From Oceanococcus sp051252075 (GTDB taxonomy: Bacteria; Pseudomonadota; Gammaproteobacteria; Nevskiales; Oceanococcaceae): a stretch of DNA of 36,429 bases. Under the pieces are notes generated by a model. It did not search any database. It was not told the DNA's origin and saw only the letters and a list, made by a program, of their open reading frames with translations. The stretch lies in contig JBPOFU010000024.1 in the NCBI GenBank assembly GCA_051252075.1, positions 1 to 36,429 of the forward strand. Reading direction: 5' to 3'. Made by a program: the position numbers and the translations under genes. Shown piece by piece: positions 16,689-24,882 of the stretch. Every line of letters starts with the position of its first letter. Within the stretch, counting starts at the first letter, position 1.

Positions 16689-16761
16689 GTTGGCCACTCC
16701 GTTTACGGCAATAAGCCGAGTAAGAATGATGCCATTGTCTAGTGGGTCAGTGTTAACGGCC

Positions 16762-16776
16762 TGTCATTTATTGACA
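16762..16776. promoter_or_regulatory. Palindromic operator copy 1 (TGTCA-N5-TGACA)
   Basis: Perfect 5-bp arms TGTCA and TGACA with spacer TTTAT. Lies between divergent alkB and araC, 73 bp upstream of the alkB ATG. On the alkB strand it directly abuts a possible -35 position for a GACAAT -10 (16734-16739), an arrangement expected for a class II activator. On + it contains a consensus TTGACA (16771-16776). The binding protein is inferred, not known. Confidence 0.65.
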
Positions 16777-16782
16777 ATCACC

Positions 16783-16797
16783 TGTCATTTTGTGACA
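16783..16797. promoter_or_regulatory. Palindromic operator copy 2 (TGTCA-N5-TGACA)
   Basis: Second perfect copy with spacer TTTTG; its centre is 21 bp from copy 1, two helical turns. It ends only 7 bp before the araC ATG, so occupancy should block araC expression (autorepression). Read as direct repeats, the unit CCTGTCATTT recurs with a 21-bp period, the spacing usual for two AraC-family monomers. Confidence 0.65.
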
Positions 16798-16804
16798 TTG
16801 CGCT

Positions 16805-17857
16805 ATGGATGAATCGCTGCACAATCAATCTAATCTATTAATTCCTGCGCGTTACTATTTGAAAGTAGGGGAAATTCTTCTTCGGTCCGGCATTCGCTTG
16901 GATCAATTGCTGCAGCCATTGGATTTGAGTTTGGCTCAACTTTCACAACCCAATGCTTCACTCAAACTCGGGCAGATAGATCAGCTAGTGCAAAGTGCTG
17001 TAGCGCTTACTGGCCATCAGGATCTCGGTTTTGAATTGGGACGGGTGCTAAAGCTCAGTTCGCACGACATCGTCGGTTTCGGCATTTTGAGCAGTCCCAA
17101 TGTGGATTACGCCCTGCGATTGGTTTCACGCTTTTTTCGTTTGATTTTGCCTGCGTTCCAAATGCGTTTTCATTGCGATCAAACCCGTATGCAACTCAGC
17201 TTTAAGCCCATCGCGCCCATGTCCAGCCTGTGTTTACAGGTGCATCTGGAAGCGATTGCTACCGCCGTTCATTTTGAATTGGCTGATTTGCTGCAAACCG
17301 AACTGCCGCCTTATCAATTGAGGCTCTCCATTACCGAGCCGGGGCACGCTGGGCGTTATCGCGAACTTAAGGGTGCTCAGGTGCAATTTCTTGCTCTGTC
17401 CCGTCCTAGTCTAGAGTTTGAGTTTCCAGCCTTTTTGGCACGTCGGCCGTTGTCATTGGCCGATGAGTCCGCCTTAAAGATGGCCGAGGCCCGTTGTCGC
17501 GACATGGTGCAACAAGTTATTGATCAACGTGAAGTGGCCGCGTGGGTACGCATGATGCTGAGCGATGGAGGGCACGGCTTGCCCAGTTTGAGTGAATTGG
17601 CCCATACCTTGAACTTGTCCACCAGAACATTGGATAGGCATCTCAAAAGGGAAGGTAGCGGTTACCGTGAGTTGCTGCAAAATGCTCGATTACAACGTGC
17701 CAAAGCCCGATTGGCTGAGGGCTCCGTTGCCATCACCATTATTGCCCATGAATTGGGCTATACCGATGCTGCCAACTTCACGCGCGCATTTCGCACGCTA
17801 ACGGGCTTGTCTCCCAGCAAATACCGTACGGCTGAGCAAAAAAAACGCCCCGTCTAA
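16805..17857 (+). CDS. AraC-family transcriptional regulator, probable alkB regulator
   Basis: 350-residue regulator with an N-terminal ligand-sensing domain of the AraC 'arabinose-binding' type seen in OruR/AlkR-like proteins (about 20-210) and a C-terminal double helix-turn-helix (about 255-345: SLSELAHTLNLSTRTLDRHLKREG and ITIIAHELGYTDAANFTRAFRTLTGLSPSKYR). Divergent from alkB with two operators between. In Acinetobacter ADP1 the AraC-type AlkR, encoded divergently, activates alkM in response to alkanes; the same role is inferred here. No Shine-Dalgarno precedes ATG 16805, and a -10 placed correctly behind TTGACA (16771) would start RNA at about the ATG, so a leaderless mRNA is possible. 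Confidence 0.9.
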   Translation: MDESLHNQSNLLIPARYYLKVGEILLRSGIRLDQLLQPLDLSLAQLSQPNASLKLGQIDQLVQSAVALTGHQDLGFELGRVLKLSSHDIVGFGILSSPNVDYALRLVSRFFRLILPAFQMRFHCDQTRMQLSFKPIAPMSSLCLQVHLEAIATAVHFELADLLQTELPPYQLRLSITEPGHAGRYRELKGAQVQFLALSRPSLEFEFPAFLARRPLSLADESALKMAEARCRDMVQQVIDQREVAAWVRMMLSDGGHGLPSLSELAHTLNLSTRTLDRHLKREGSGYRELLQNARLQRAKARLAEGSVAITIIAHELGYTDAANFTRAFRTLTGLSPSKYRTAEQKKRPV

Positions 17858-17869
17858 GCGGAGCGTTTT
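17842..17869. terminator. Intrinsic terminator shared by araC and acnA
   Basis: Stem AAAACGC (17842-17848) with GCGTTTT (17863-17869), continued after one C/A mismatch by CCG/CGG, loop TCTAAG. For acnA transcripts (-) the run of eight A on + (17838-17845) supplies the U-tract. For araC (+) the stop codon TAA (17855-17857) falls within the loop. The position, 18 bp beyond the acnA stop, fits termination of acnA best. Confidence 0.75.
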
Positions 17870-17886
17870 GTGGTGTGCAGATTAGC

Positions 17887-20529
17887 TTACGCTGCGGCGA
17901 GTTGCCGGATAACGTATTGCAAAATGCCACCGTTTTCATAGTAATCCCACTCTTTTGGAGTGTCGATACGCACTTTGGCGACAAAACTTTTCTCTAAACC
18001 GTCTTCGGCCGTAGCGGTAACAGTGACCGTCTTGGCACCATTGCTTAAACCTTGGATATCGTAGGTTTCTAGGCCAGTGAGGCCTAAAGATTCATGCGAT
18101 TGACCGTCAGGGAACTGCAAAGGCAACACGCCCATGCCCACCAAGTTGGAGCGATGAATACGCTCAAAGCTTTCCGTAATCACTGCTTTCACACCCAGCA
18201 AAATGGTGCCTTTGGCCGCCCAGTCACGTGAAGAGCCAGTGCCGTACTCTTTGCCACCGAGTACCACCAGCGGGGTGTTCGCTGCTTTGTACTTCATAGC
18301 GGCTGCGTAGATGGACATTTCATCGCCGGATGGTTGATGACGGGTCCAGCCGCCTTCGGTGCCAGGAGCAATTTGGTTGCGTAAGCGCACATTGGCGAAG
18401 GTGCCCCGCATCATCACTTCGTGGTTACCGCGACGTGAGCCCAGCGAGTTGAAGTCCGCTTGTTGTACGCCTTTTTCAGCTAAGTACTGACCAGCATCCA
18501 TATCCGGCTTGATTACGCCGGCTGGGGAAATATGGTCAGTGGTGATGGAGTCACCCAGTTTGGCCAAGCAGCGAGCGCCTTTGATCTCGCTGATGCCGCC
18601 TGTTTCGATGCTCATGCCCTCGAAGAAAGGAGGGTTTTGAACATAGGTGGAATCATCGTTCCACTCATAGATCTTGCCTTTGGGGATTTCCAGGCCTTGC
18701 CAGCGTGCATCACCCGCGTAAACATCGGCATAACGTTTTTTGAACATCTCCGAATTCAGGCTGGACTTCATGGTGGCGGTGATTTCGGCGTTGGTCGGCC
18801 AGATATCCTTCAAGTACACATCATTGCCATCGGCATCTTGACCCAGCGCATCGTTGGTTAAATCCGTGTTGACGTTGCCGGCGATGGCATAAGCAACAAC
18901 CAACGGTGGCGAAGCCAAGTAGTTCATTTTTACATCGGAGTGAATACGGCCCTCAAAATTACGATTGCCAGACAAAACGGCGGTCGCAATCAAATCATGC
19001 TCTTGAATGGCGCTGGAGATAGCTGGATCCAAGGGGCCGGTGTTGCCGATGCATGTTGTGCAACCGTAACCGACAACGTGGAAACCCAAACCTTTCAGGT
19101 CATTCATCAAGTTAGCTTTTTCCAAGTAGTCGGTGACCACCTGGGAGCCAGGAGCCAGTGAGGTTTTCACCCAAGGTTTCGCTTTTAAACCTTTGGCAAT
19201 GGCGTTCCTCGCCAAAATTCCTGCACCTATCAAAACGGCTGGATTGGAAGTGTTGGTACAAGAGGTGATCGCCGCGACCACAACATTGCCGTCGATCATG
19301 TCGAAATCTTTAACCGGCACAGACTTTTGCTGCGTATTGCCAGCCATAGCGTCGTGGCTTTTCACATAAGCCGACTTCATGTCGCCCAGCAAAATGCGAT
19401 CTTGTGGACGTTTGGGGCCGGAGAGAGAGGTTTGAACGGTCGCCAAATCCAGTTCTAGCACATGGCTGTAATCGGCATCTGCGGCACCGTCAAGGCGCCA
19501 GAAGCCGTTCTCTTTGGCATAGGTTTCAACCAGTGCGAGTTCTTCTTCATCGCGACCGGTGAGCTCCAGGTAATCCATGGTGGCTCTGTCGACCGGGAAA
19601 ATACCGCAGGTTGCGCCATATTCCGGTGCCATGTTGGCGATGGTGGCACGATCAGCCAAGGGCAGTTCTGCCAAGCCTTCGCCAAAGAATTCGACGAATT
19701 TGCCGACGACACCGAGCTCACGCAGGTGTTCCACTATGGTCAAAACCAAATCGGTCGCGGTCACGCCTTCAGATAATTTTCCGGTTAAGCGATAGCCCAC
19801 AACTTGTGGGATTAGCATGGTCACCGCTTGGCCGAGCATGGCGGCTTCAGCCTCGATACCGCCGACACCCCAGCCCAGCACGCCAATACCATTCACCATA
19901 GTGGTGTGGGAGTCGGTACCAACGACGGTGTCGGGGTAGGCCACGCCGGTTTCTTGACCAAAAACCACGCGTGACAAATATTCAATGTTCACTTGGTGAA
20001 CAATGCCAGTGTCCGGTGGAACCACTTTGAAGTTATCAAAGGCGGTTTGGCCCCAGCGTAAGAAGGCATAGCGTTCTTTGTTGCGTTGAAACTCGATCTT
20101 GGCGTTCAAATCAGGGGCATTGTCGCTGCCTGAGTGGTCAACCATGACGGAGTGATCGATGACCAGTTCAACCGGGACCTGCGGGTTGATTTTTGTCGGG
20201 TCGCCACCGAGTTTACTCAAGGCGTCGCGCATGGCTGCTAGGTCAACGACGCAGGGCACACCGGTGAAATCTTGCAAAATGACGCGGGCAGGGGTGAATG
20301 CTATTTCTTTGCTGGGTTCTGCTTTGGCATCCCAATTCACCACCGCACTGATGTCGTCCATGGTGATGTTCACGCCGTCCTCGTTGCGAACCAGGTTTTC
20401 CAATAACACTTTAAGGGAGTAGGGCAGCCGGGCGAGTTGAGCATCGCTGGCTACGGCACCCAGGCGGTAATAATCGTAGGATTTGGCGCCAACATTAAGT
20501 TGAGCACGTGCACCGAAACTGTCGGTCAT
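17887..20529 (-). CDS. acnA: Aconitate hydratase A
   Basis: 4Fe-4S enzyme interconverting citrate and isocitrate in the TCA cycle. Cluster ligands are in the family motifs SCTNTSNP and YGCTTCIGNTGPL. The substrate and swivel-domain motifs GTDSHTTM, VLSGNRNFEGR and GGKEYGTGSSRDWAAKG are all present, with the AcnA/IRP domain order 1-2-3 then 4. Length 880 is normal (E. coli 891). A good Shine-Dalgarno (GGGAG, 9 nt before the ATG) sets the start. AcnA-type enzymes tend to be the oxidative-stress or stationary-phase isoform; that regulation is not visible here. Divergent from acnB over 275 bp. Confidence 0.97.
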   Translation of the reverse strand: MTDSFGARAQLNVGAKSYDYYRLGAVASDAQLARLPYSLKVLLENLVRNEDGVNITMDDISAVVNWDAKAEPSKEIAFTPARVILQDFTGVPCVVDLAAMRDALSKLGGDPTKINPQVPVELVIDHSVMVDHSGSDNAPDLNAKIEFQRNKERYAFLRWGQTAFDNFKVVPPDTGIVHQVNIEYLSRVVFGQETGVAYPDTVVGTDSHTTMVNGIGVLGWGVGGIEAEAAMLGQAVTMLIPQVVGYRLTGKLSEGVTATDLVLTIVEHLRELGVVGKFVEFFGEGLAELPLADRATIANMAPEYGATCGIFPVDRATMDYLELTGRDEEELALVETYAKENGFWRLDGAADADYSHVLELDLATVQTSLSGPKRPQDRILLGDMKSAYVKSHDAMAGNTQQKSVPVKDFDMIDGNVVVAAITSCTNTSNPAVLIGAGILARNAIAKGLKAKPWVKTSLAPGSQVVTDYLEKANLMNDLKGLGFHVVGYGCTTCIGNTGPLDPAISSAIQEHDLIATAVLSGNRNFEGRIHSDVKMNYLASPPLVVAYAIAGNVNTDLTNDALGQDADGNDVYLKDIWPTNAEITATMKSSLNSEMFKKRYADVYAGDARWQGLEIPKGKIYEWNDDSTYVQNPPFFEGMSIETGGISEIKGARCLAKLGDSITTDHISPAGVIKPDMDAGQYLAEKGVQQADFNSLGSRRGNHEVMMRGTFANVRLRNQIAPGTEGGWTRHQPSGDEMSIYAAAMKYKAANTPLVVLGGKEYGTGSSRDWAAKGTILLGVKAVITESFERIHRSNLVGMGVLPLQFPDGQSHESLGLTGLETYDIQGLSNGAKTVTVTATAEDGLEKSFVAKVRIDTPKEWDYYENGGILQYVIRQLAAA

Positions 20530-20804
20530 TGAGATTGTCTCCCTGAAGGTTAGGCCCGGTATCTGTCTAGGGCCAGAATTGGGGGCGCTAATTTTAGCTG
20601 AATTGGGCTGTGGATTCTCTAAACGCCTAGCTAATTTCAGTAATCAGGCGCGGCGTAAATTGCTACAATAGTTTGATAGCGCTGATTCGCCGCTGAGAAT
20701 GCCCCTAAAGGGCTCTCGCAGCCCGCTAGTGCATTCGCGGCTCGCCAGAAGTCTCCGCGACCTCTCACGCAAGCATCATCTACCATCTGCTCATCGAGAT
20801 AATT
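20530..20804. promoter_or_regulatory. Divergent acnA/acnB promoter region
   Basis: A 275-bp non-coding stretch between two divergent aconitase genes. On + the best -10 candidate is TACAAT (20664-20669), about 135 bp before the acnB ATG, but no convincing -35 stands at 16-18 bp. No recognised operator was found; the short open frames here have no coding signature. Confidence 0.4.
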
Positions 20805-23576
20805 ATGAGTTTGTACCAAGACTATTTGAACGAAATCGACACCCGCAAAGGCCAAGGCTTGAATCCTCAGCCCATCGAAGATGGTGCGCTTGTCAATGAG
20901 ATCATCTCTCAAATTAAAGACAAGACAAACGAGCATCGGGACGCTTCTCTCAAGTTTTTTATCTACAACACCTTGCCGGGCACAACCAGTGCGGCAGGTG
21001 CGAAAGCTGAATTTTTGAAAGAGATCATCTTAGGTCAAGCGGTGCTTGAAGAAATCTCACCGGCGTTTGCCTTTGAGTTGCTGTCGCATATGAAGGGTGG
21101 CCCATCGATCGAAGTTTTGCTTGATTTGGCCTTGGGTGGTGATGCCGCTATTGCGCGCGATGCCGCTGAGGTCCTTAAAACGCAGGTATTCCTGTACGAG
21201 GCGGATATGGAGCGACTGAGCGCGGCTTATGCTGCGGGAAGTGCCATTGCCAAAGAGATACTGCAAAGCTACGCGCAGGCTGAATTTTTCACCAAGCTTC
21301 CTGAGCCGGATGAAACGGTTAAGGTCGTTACATACATCGCTGCTGAAGGTGATGTCTCAACAGATTTGTTGTCTCCTGGTAATCAGGCCCATTCTCGTTC
21401 TGATCGCGAACTGCACGGTAAATGCATGATCTCTGAAGCTGCTCAGGCTGAGATCGAAGAGTTGAAGGCACAGCATCCCGATGCACGGGTCATGTTGCTT
21501 GCTGAAAAAGGCACCATGGGCGTGGGTTCTTCGCGTATGTCTGGGGTCAATAATGTGGCCTTGTGGATGGGCAAACAAGCCAGCCCCTACGTGCCCTTTG
21601 TCAATATCGCACCGGTTGTTGGCGGCACCAACGGGATTTCCCCGATCTTCTTAACCACGGTTGGTGTGACTGGTGGTATCGGTCTTGACCTGAAAAACTG
21701 GGTCAAGAAAACGGACGCCAACGGCCAGCCCATTCTGGATGACAACGGTGATCCGGTAATGGAGGAGAAATACTCCGTTGCCAACGGCACCGTGCTCATC
21801 ATCAACACCAAAACGAAGAAGCTGTATGACGCCAGCGGTGAAAAGGAACTGGCTGATATTTCGTCCGCGTTCACACCGCAAAAACTGGAGTTCATCAAGG
21901 CTGGCGGTTCCTACGCGATTGTGTTTGGTAAGAAGCTGCAAACTTTCGCCGCAGAGACTTTGGGTATGGAAGCGCCAGCTGTATACGCGGTTTCCAAAGA
22001 AGTTTCCCATGCCGGCCAAGGCTTGACGGCGGTTGAGAAGATTTTCAATCGTAACGCCGTGGGAGTGACAAAAGGCACGGTTTTACATGCTGGGTCTGAT
22101 GTTCGCGTCGGCGTGAATATTGTTGGATCGCAAGACACCACGGGCCTGATGACGGTGCAGGAATTGGAAGCCATGGCGGCGATGATTATTTCGCCAAAAG
22201 TGGACGGTGCCTATCAATCGGGTTGCCATACGGCTTCGGTTTGGGATTCAAAAGCGAAAAAGAATATTCCCAAGCTCATGGGCTTCATGAATAAATTTGG
22301 CCTCATCACTGCGCGAGACCCGAAAGGCGTTTACCACGCGATGACCGACGTGATTCATAAGGTTTTGAATGACATTACCATTGACGACCGGGCGGTCATC
22401 ATCGGTGGTGATTCGCATACGCGTATGTCTAAAGGGGTTGCCTTTGGTGCGGACTCTGGAACCGTTGCACTCGCACTGGCCACCGGTGAAGCCAATATGC
22501 CGATTCCAGAATCTGTGAAGGTCACGTTCAAAGGCCGTTTGCAGGATCACATGGATTTTCGTGATGTGGTGCATGGCACGCAAGCGCAAATGCTCAAAAA
22601 ATTTGGTGACAACGTCTTCCAAGGCCGCGTCGTCGAAGTTCACCTTGGAACCTTGCTGGCCGATCAAGCCTTCACCTTCACGGATTGGACTGCAGAAATG
22701 AAGGCCAAAGCGGCTGTCTGCATTTCCAACGACGAGACTTTGATCGAATCTCTGGAAGTGGCTAAAAGCCGCATTCAGATCATGATCGATAAAGGCATGG
22801 AGAATGAAGCAGGCACGTTAAGTGGGCTTATAGCGAGGGCTGACAGTCGCATCGCTGAAATTCGCTCTGGTGAAAATCCGGCCTTAAAACCCGATGATAA
22901 CGCTAAGTATTTTGCGGAGTTCGTTGTCGATTTGGACTTGGTCGTCGAGCCTATGATCGCCGACCCCGATGTGAACAATGCGGAAGTATCCAAGCGCTAC
23001 ACCCATGACACCATCCGCCCAGTCTCTTATTACCAGGCGCAAAAGAAGGTGGACCTGGGTTTTGTTGGATCGTGCATGGTGCACAAAGGCGATTTAAAAA
23101 TTGTTGCCCAGATGCTGCGCAATCTTGAAAAAGAGGGCGAGAAAATTCAATTCAAAGCGCCGTTGGTTATCGCACCGCCGACCTACAACATTATTGATGA
23201 GTTGAAGGCTGAAGGTGATTGGGATGTTTTACAAAAACATTCCGGTTTTGAATTCGATGACAATGCACCAAAAGGCTCTGCCCGCGTCGCGTACGAAAAC
23301 ATCATGTATCTCGAACGCCCCGGTTGTAACTTGTGCATGGGCAACCAGGAAAAAGCGGCGAAAGGCGATACGGTCATGGCTACCTCTACGCGTTTGTTCC
23401 AAGGGCGAGTGGTTGAAGATTCGGCAGAAAAGAAAGGCGAATCTTTACTCGCATCAACGCCGGTCGTCGTGCTATCGACAATACTTGGACGCACCCCGAG
23501 CCTGGAAGAATATAAGGCCGCCGTTAATGGGATTGTCTTGACCAAGTTTCTGCCGGCTACGACTGCTGTCATGTAA
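20805..23576 (+). CDS. acnB: Aconitate hydratase B / 2-methylisocitrate dehydratase, long form
   Basis: Bifunctional AcnB, the main TCA-cycle aconitase in proteobacteria, which also acts on 2-methylisocitrate in the methylcitrate cycle. Cluster ligands lie in GSCMVHKG and PGCNLCMGN. The N-terminal HEAT-like domain (SPAFAFELLSHMKGGPSIEVLLDLAL) and swivel domain (GTMGVGSSRMSGVNN) precede the catalytic domains, the AcnB order. At 923 residues it is about 58 longer than E. coli AcnB (865); one insertion is around residues 300-325 (KKTDANGQPILDDNGDPV). From memory, the sequence resembles the ~920-residue AcnB of Bacteroidota more than the enterobacterial form. The Shine-Dalgarno is weak (GAGAT). 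Confidence 0.95.
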   Translation: MSLYQDYLNEIDTRKGQGLNPQPIEDGALVNEIISQIKDKTNEHRDASLKFFIYNTLPGTTSAAGAKAEFLKEIILGQAVLEEISPAFAFELLSHMKGGPSIEVLLDLALGGDAAIARDAAEVLKTQVFLYEADMERLSAAYAAGSAIAKEILQSYAQAEFFTKLPEPDETVKVVTYIAAEGDVSTDLLSPGNQAHSRSDRELHGKCMISEAAQAEIEELKAQHPDARVMLLAEKGTMGVGSSRMSGVNNVALWMGKQASPYVPFVNIAPVVGGTNGISPIFLTTVGVTGGIGLDLKNWVKKTDANGQPILDDNGDPVMEEKYSVANGTVLIINTKTKKLYDASGEKELADISSAFTPQKLEFIKAGGSYAIVFGKKLQTFAAETLGMEAPAVYAVSKEVSHAGQGLTAVEKIFNRNAVGVTKGTVLHAGSDVRVGVNIVGSQDTTGLMTVQELEAMAAMIISPKVDGAYQSGCHTASVWDSKAKKNIPKLMGFMNKFGLITARDPKGVYHAMTDVIHKVLNDITIDDRAVIIGGDSHTRMSKGVAFGADSGTVALALATGEANMPIPESVKVTFKGRLQDHMDFRDVVHGTQAQMLKKFGDNVFQGRVVEVHLGTLLADQAFTFTDWTAEMKAKAAVCISNDETLIESLEVAKSRIQIMIDKGMENEAGTLSGLIARADSRIAEIRSGENPALKPDDNAKYFAEFVVDLDLVVEPMIADPDVNNAEVSKRYTHDTIRPVSYYQAQKKVDLGFVGSCMVHKGDLKIVAQMLRNLEKEGEKIQFKAPLVIAPPTYNIIDELKAEGDWDVLQKHSGFEFDDNAPKGSARVAYENIMYLERPGCNLCMGNQEKAAKGDTVMATSTRLFQGRVVEDSAEKKGESLLASTPVVVLSTILGRTPSLEEYKAAVNGIVLTKFLPATTAVM

Positions 23577-23584
23577 TGCAAGGT

Positions 23585-23606
23585 CGGTCGCTGTTGGCGG
23601 CGACCG
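23585..23606. other. GC-rich hairpin after acnB
   Basis: CGGTCGC (23585-23591) and GCGACCG (23600-23606) form a perfect 7-bp stem with an 8-nt loop just after the acnB stop. It has no following T-tract. It may protect the acnB mRNA 3' end or assist the terminator 15 bp downstream. Confidence 0.45.
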
Positions 23607-23620
23607 ATCAGACTTGTAAT

Positions 23621-23650
23621 AAAAGGGGCAGTGCAAACTGCCCCTTTTTT
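23621..23650. terminator. Strong bidirectional intrinsic terminator
   Basis: Perfect 11-bp stem AAAAGGGGCAG (23621-23631) with CTGCCCCTTTT (23638-23648), loop TGCAAA, followed by more T to 23650. The A-rich left flank gives a U-tract in the other direction, so it should end both acnB (+) and convergent mnmA (-, stop at 23733). Confidence 0.92.
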
Positions 23651-23732
23651 GTATCTGATTGTTGAGTAAACTCGGAAGTGCTATGCCCAGATTTATCCGG
23701 TGGATGGACACGTAGTCCCAGCGGCTGAGGCT

Positions 23733-24815
23733 TTATGCTGCCGTCGTGCTCTCCGTAATGACAGCACAACCTATACATTCATTGTCTTGGTAGAACACAG
23801 CGTATTGCCCCGGTGCTATAGCCCACTGGGCTTGTTTGAATTCAATGCTAAGTTGGCCTTGGCTTTGCGTTACTTTGCAGGCTTGTGGCGATTGCCGGTG
23901 CCGAATACGGGCCATACCTTGCCATGGCAAGTTTGGGGCGTTTTCAGATAACCAATGAGCCTTGTGCAAATCCGCATTTTTACGGCGCAACTCAGGATGA
24001 TCGGCGTTCTGCGTCACCCGCAATTGGTTAGTGTGCTGGTCCTTGGCATACACAAACCAAGGCGCGTCTTTTGCGTGCTTTTGGCCGCCGACACCCAGAC
24101 CACGGCGTTGACCGATAGTGAAATAGCACAGGCCAGGATGCTCGCCGACAACATGAGCTTGATCGTCAATAATTTCACCGGCCTGTCCTTCCAAATAACG
24201 TGATAGGAATTCCCGCATAGGCCGCTCGCCAACAAAACAAATACCGGTGCTGTCTTTGCGTTGGTGATTCACGAGGCCGCGGGCTTGAGCCATATCACGC
24301 ACTTGAGGTTTGGTGTAGTCACCCAATGGGAATAAGACTTTGCTGAAGGCCTCGCCATGCACAGACGCAAGAAAATAGGTTTGATCTTTGTTTTGATCTT
24401 CCGCCATGAGCAATCGGCTACGCTTATTTTGGTGATCCAGTCGGGCGTAGTGGCCGGTGGCGATATATTCGGATCCCAAGCTTTGGGCGTAGTTCAAAAA
24501 TTCATTGAACTTAATTTCACGATTGCACAATAAGTCGGGACTGGGCGTGCGGCCTGCACGGTATTCGTCTAAAAAATGAGCAAATACGCGCTCCCGATAT
24601 TGTTGGCTAAAGTCGGCCTTGTGCAGTTTAATACCAAGGACGTCGGCAACCTGGCGGGCCATCTCATAATCATCAGCTGCGGTGCAATACGCATCTTCAT
24701 CTTCAGCCCAATTGAACATAAACAGGCCTTCCACAGCGTGGCCTTGCTCTAATAGCAAAGCAGCCGTTAGCGATGAGTCCACACCGCCCGACATGCCTAC
24801 AAGAATCTGACTCAT
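23733..24815 (-). CDS. mnmA: tRNA-specific 2-thiouridylase MnmA
   Basis: Adds sulfur to U34 of Lys, Glu and Gln tRNAs using ATP and the TusE/IscS relay. PP-loop SGGVDSS at residues 9-15. Catalytic cysteines sit in SPDLLCNREIKF and in DSTGICFVGER; the central domain motif YFTIGQRRGLGVGG is also present. Length 360 is typical. Divergent from the surface-barrel gene by 67 bp; no clear Shine-Dalgarno precedes ATG 24815. Its neighbours give no functional clue. Confidence 0.97.
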   Translation of the reverse strand: MSQILVGMSGGVDSSLTAALLLEQGHAVEGLFMFNWAEDEDAYCTAADDYEMARQVADVLGIKLHKADFSQQYRERVFAHFLDEYRAGRTPSPDLLCNREIKFNEFLNYAQSLGSEYIATGHYARLDHQNKRSRLLMAEDQNKDQTYFLASVHGEAFSKVLFPLGDYTKPQVRDMAQARGLVNHQRKDSTGICFVGERPMREFLSRYLEGQAGEIIDDQAHVVGEHPGLCYFTIGQRRGLGVGGQKHAKDAPWFVYAKDQHTNQLRVTQNADHPELRRKNADLHKAHWLSENAPNLPWQGMARIRHRQSPQACKVTQSQGQLSIEFKQAQWAIAPGQYAVFYQDNECIGCAVITESTTAA

Positions 24816-24882
24816 GAAATTTTAGTATTGTGAGAGTAATATCAAAGCGAATTGTGCCGTAAATGGGCAACAAAGGGACGTA

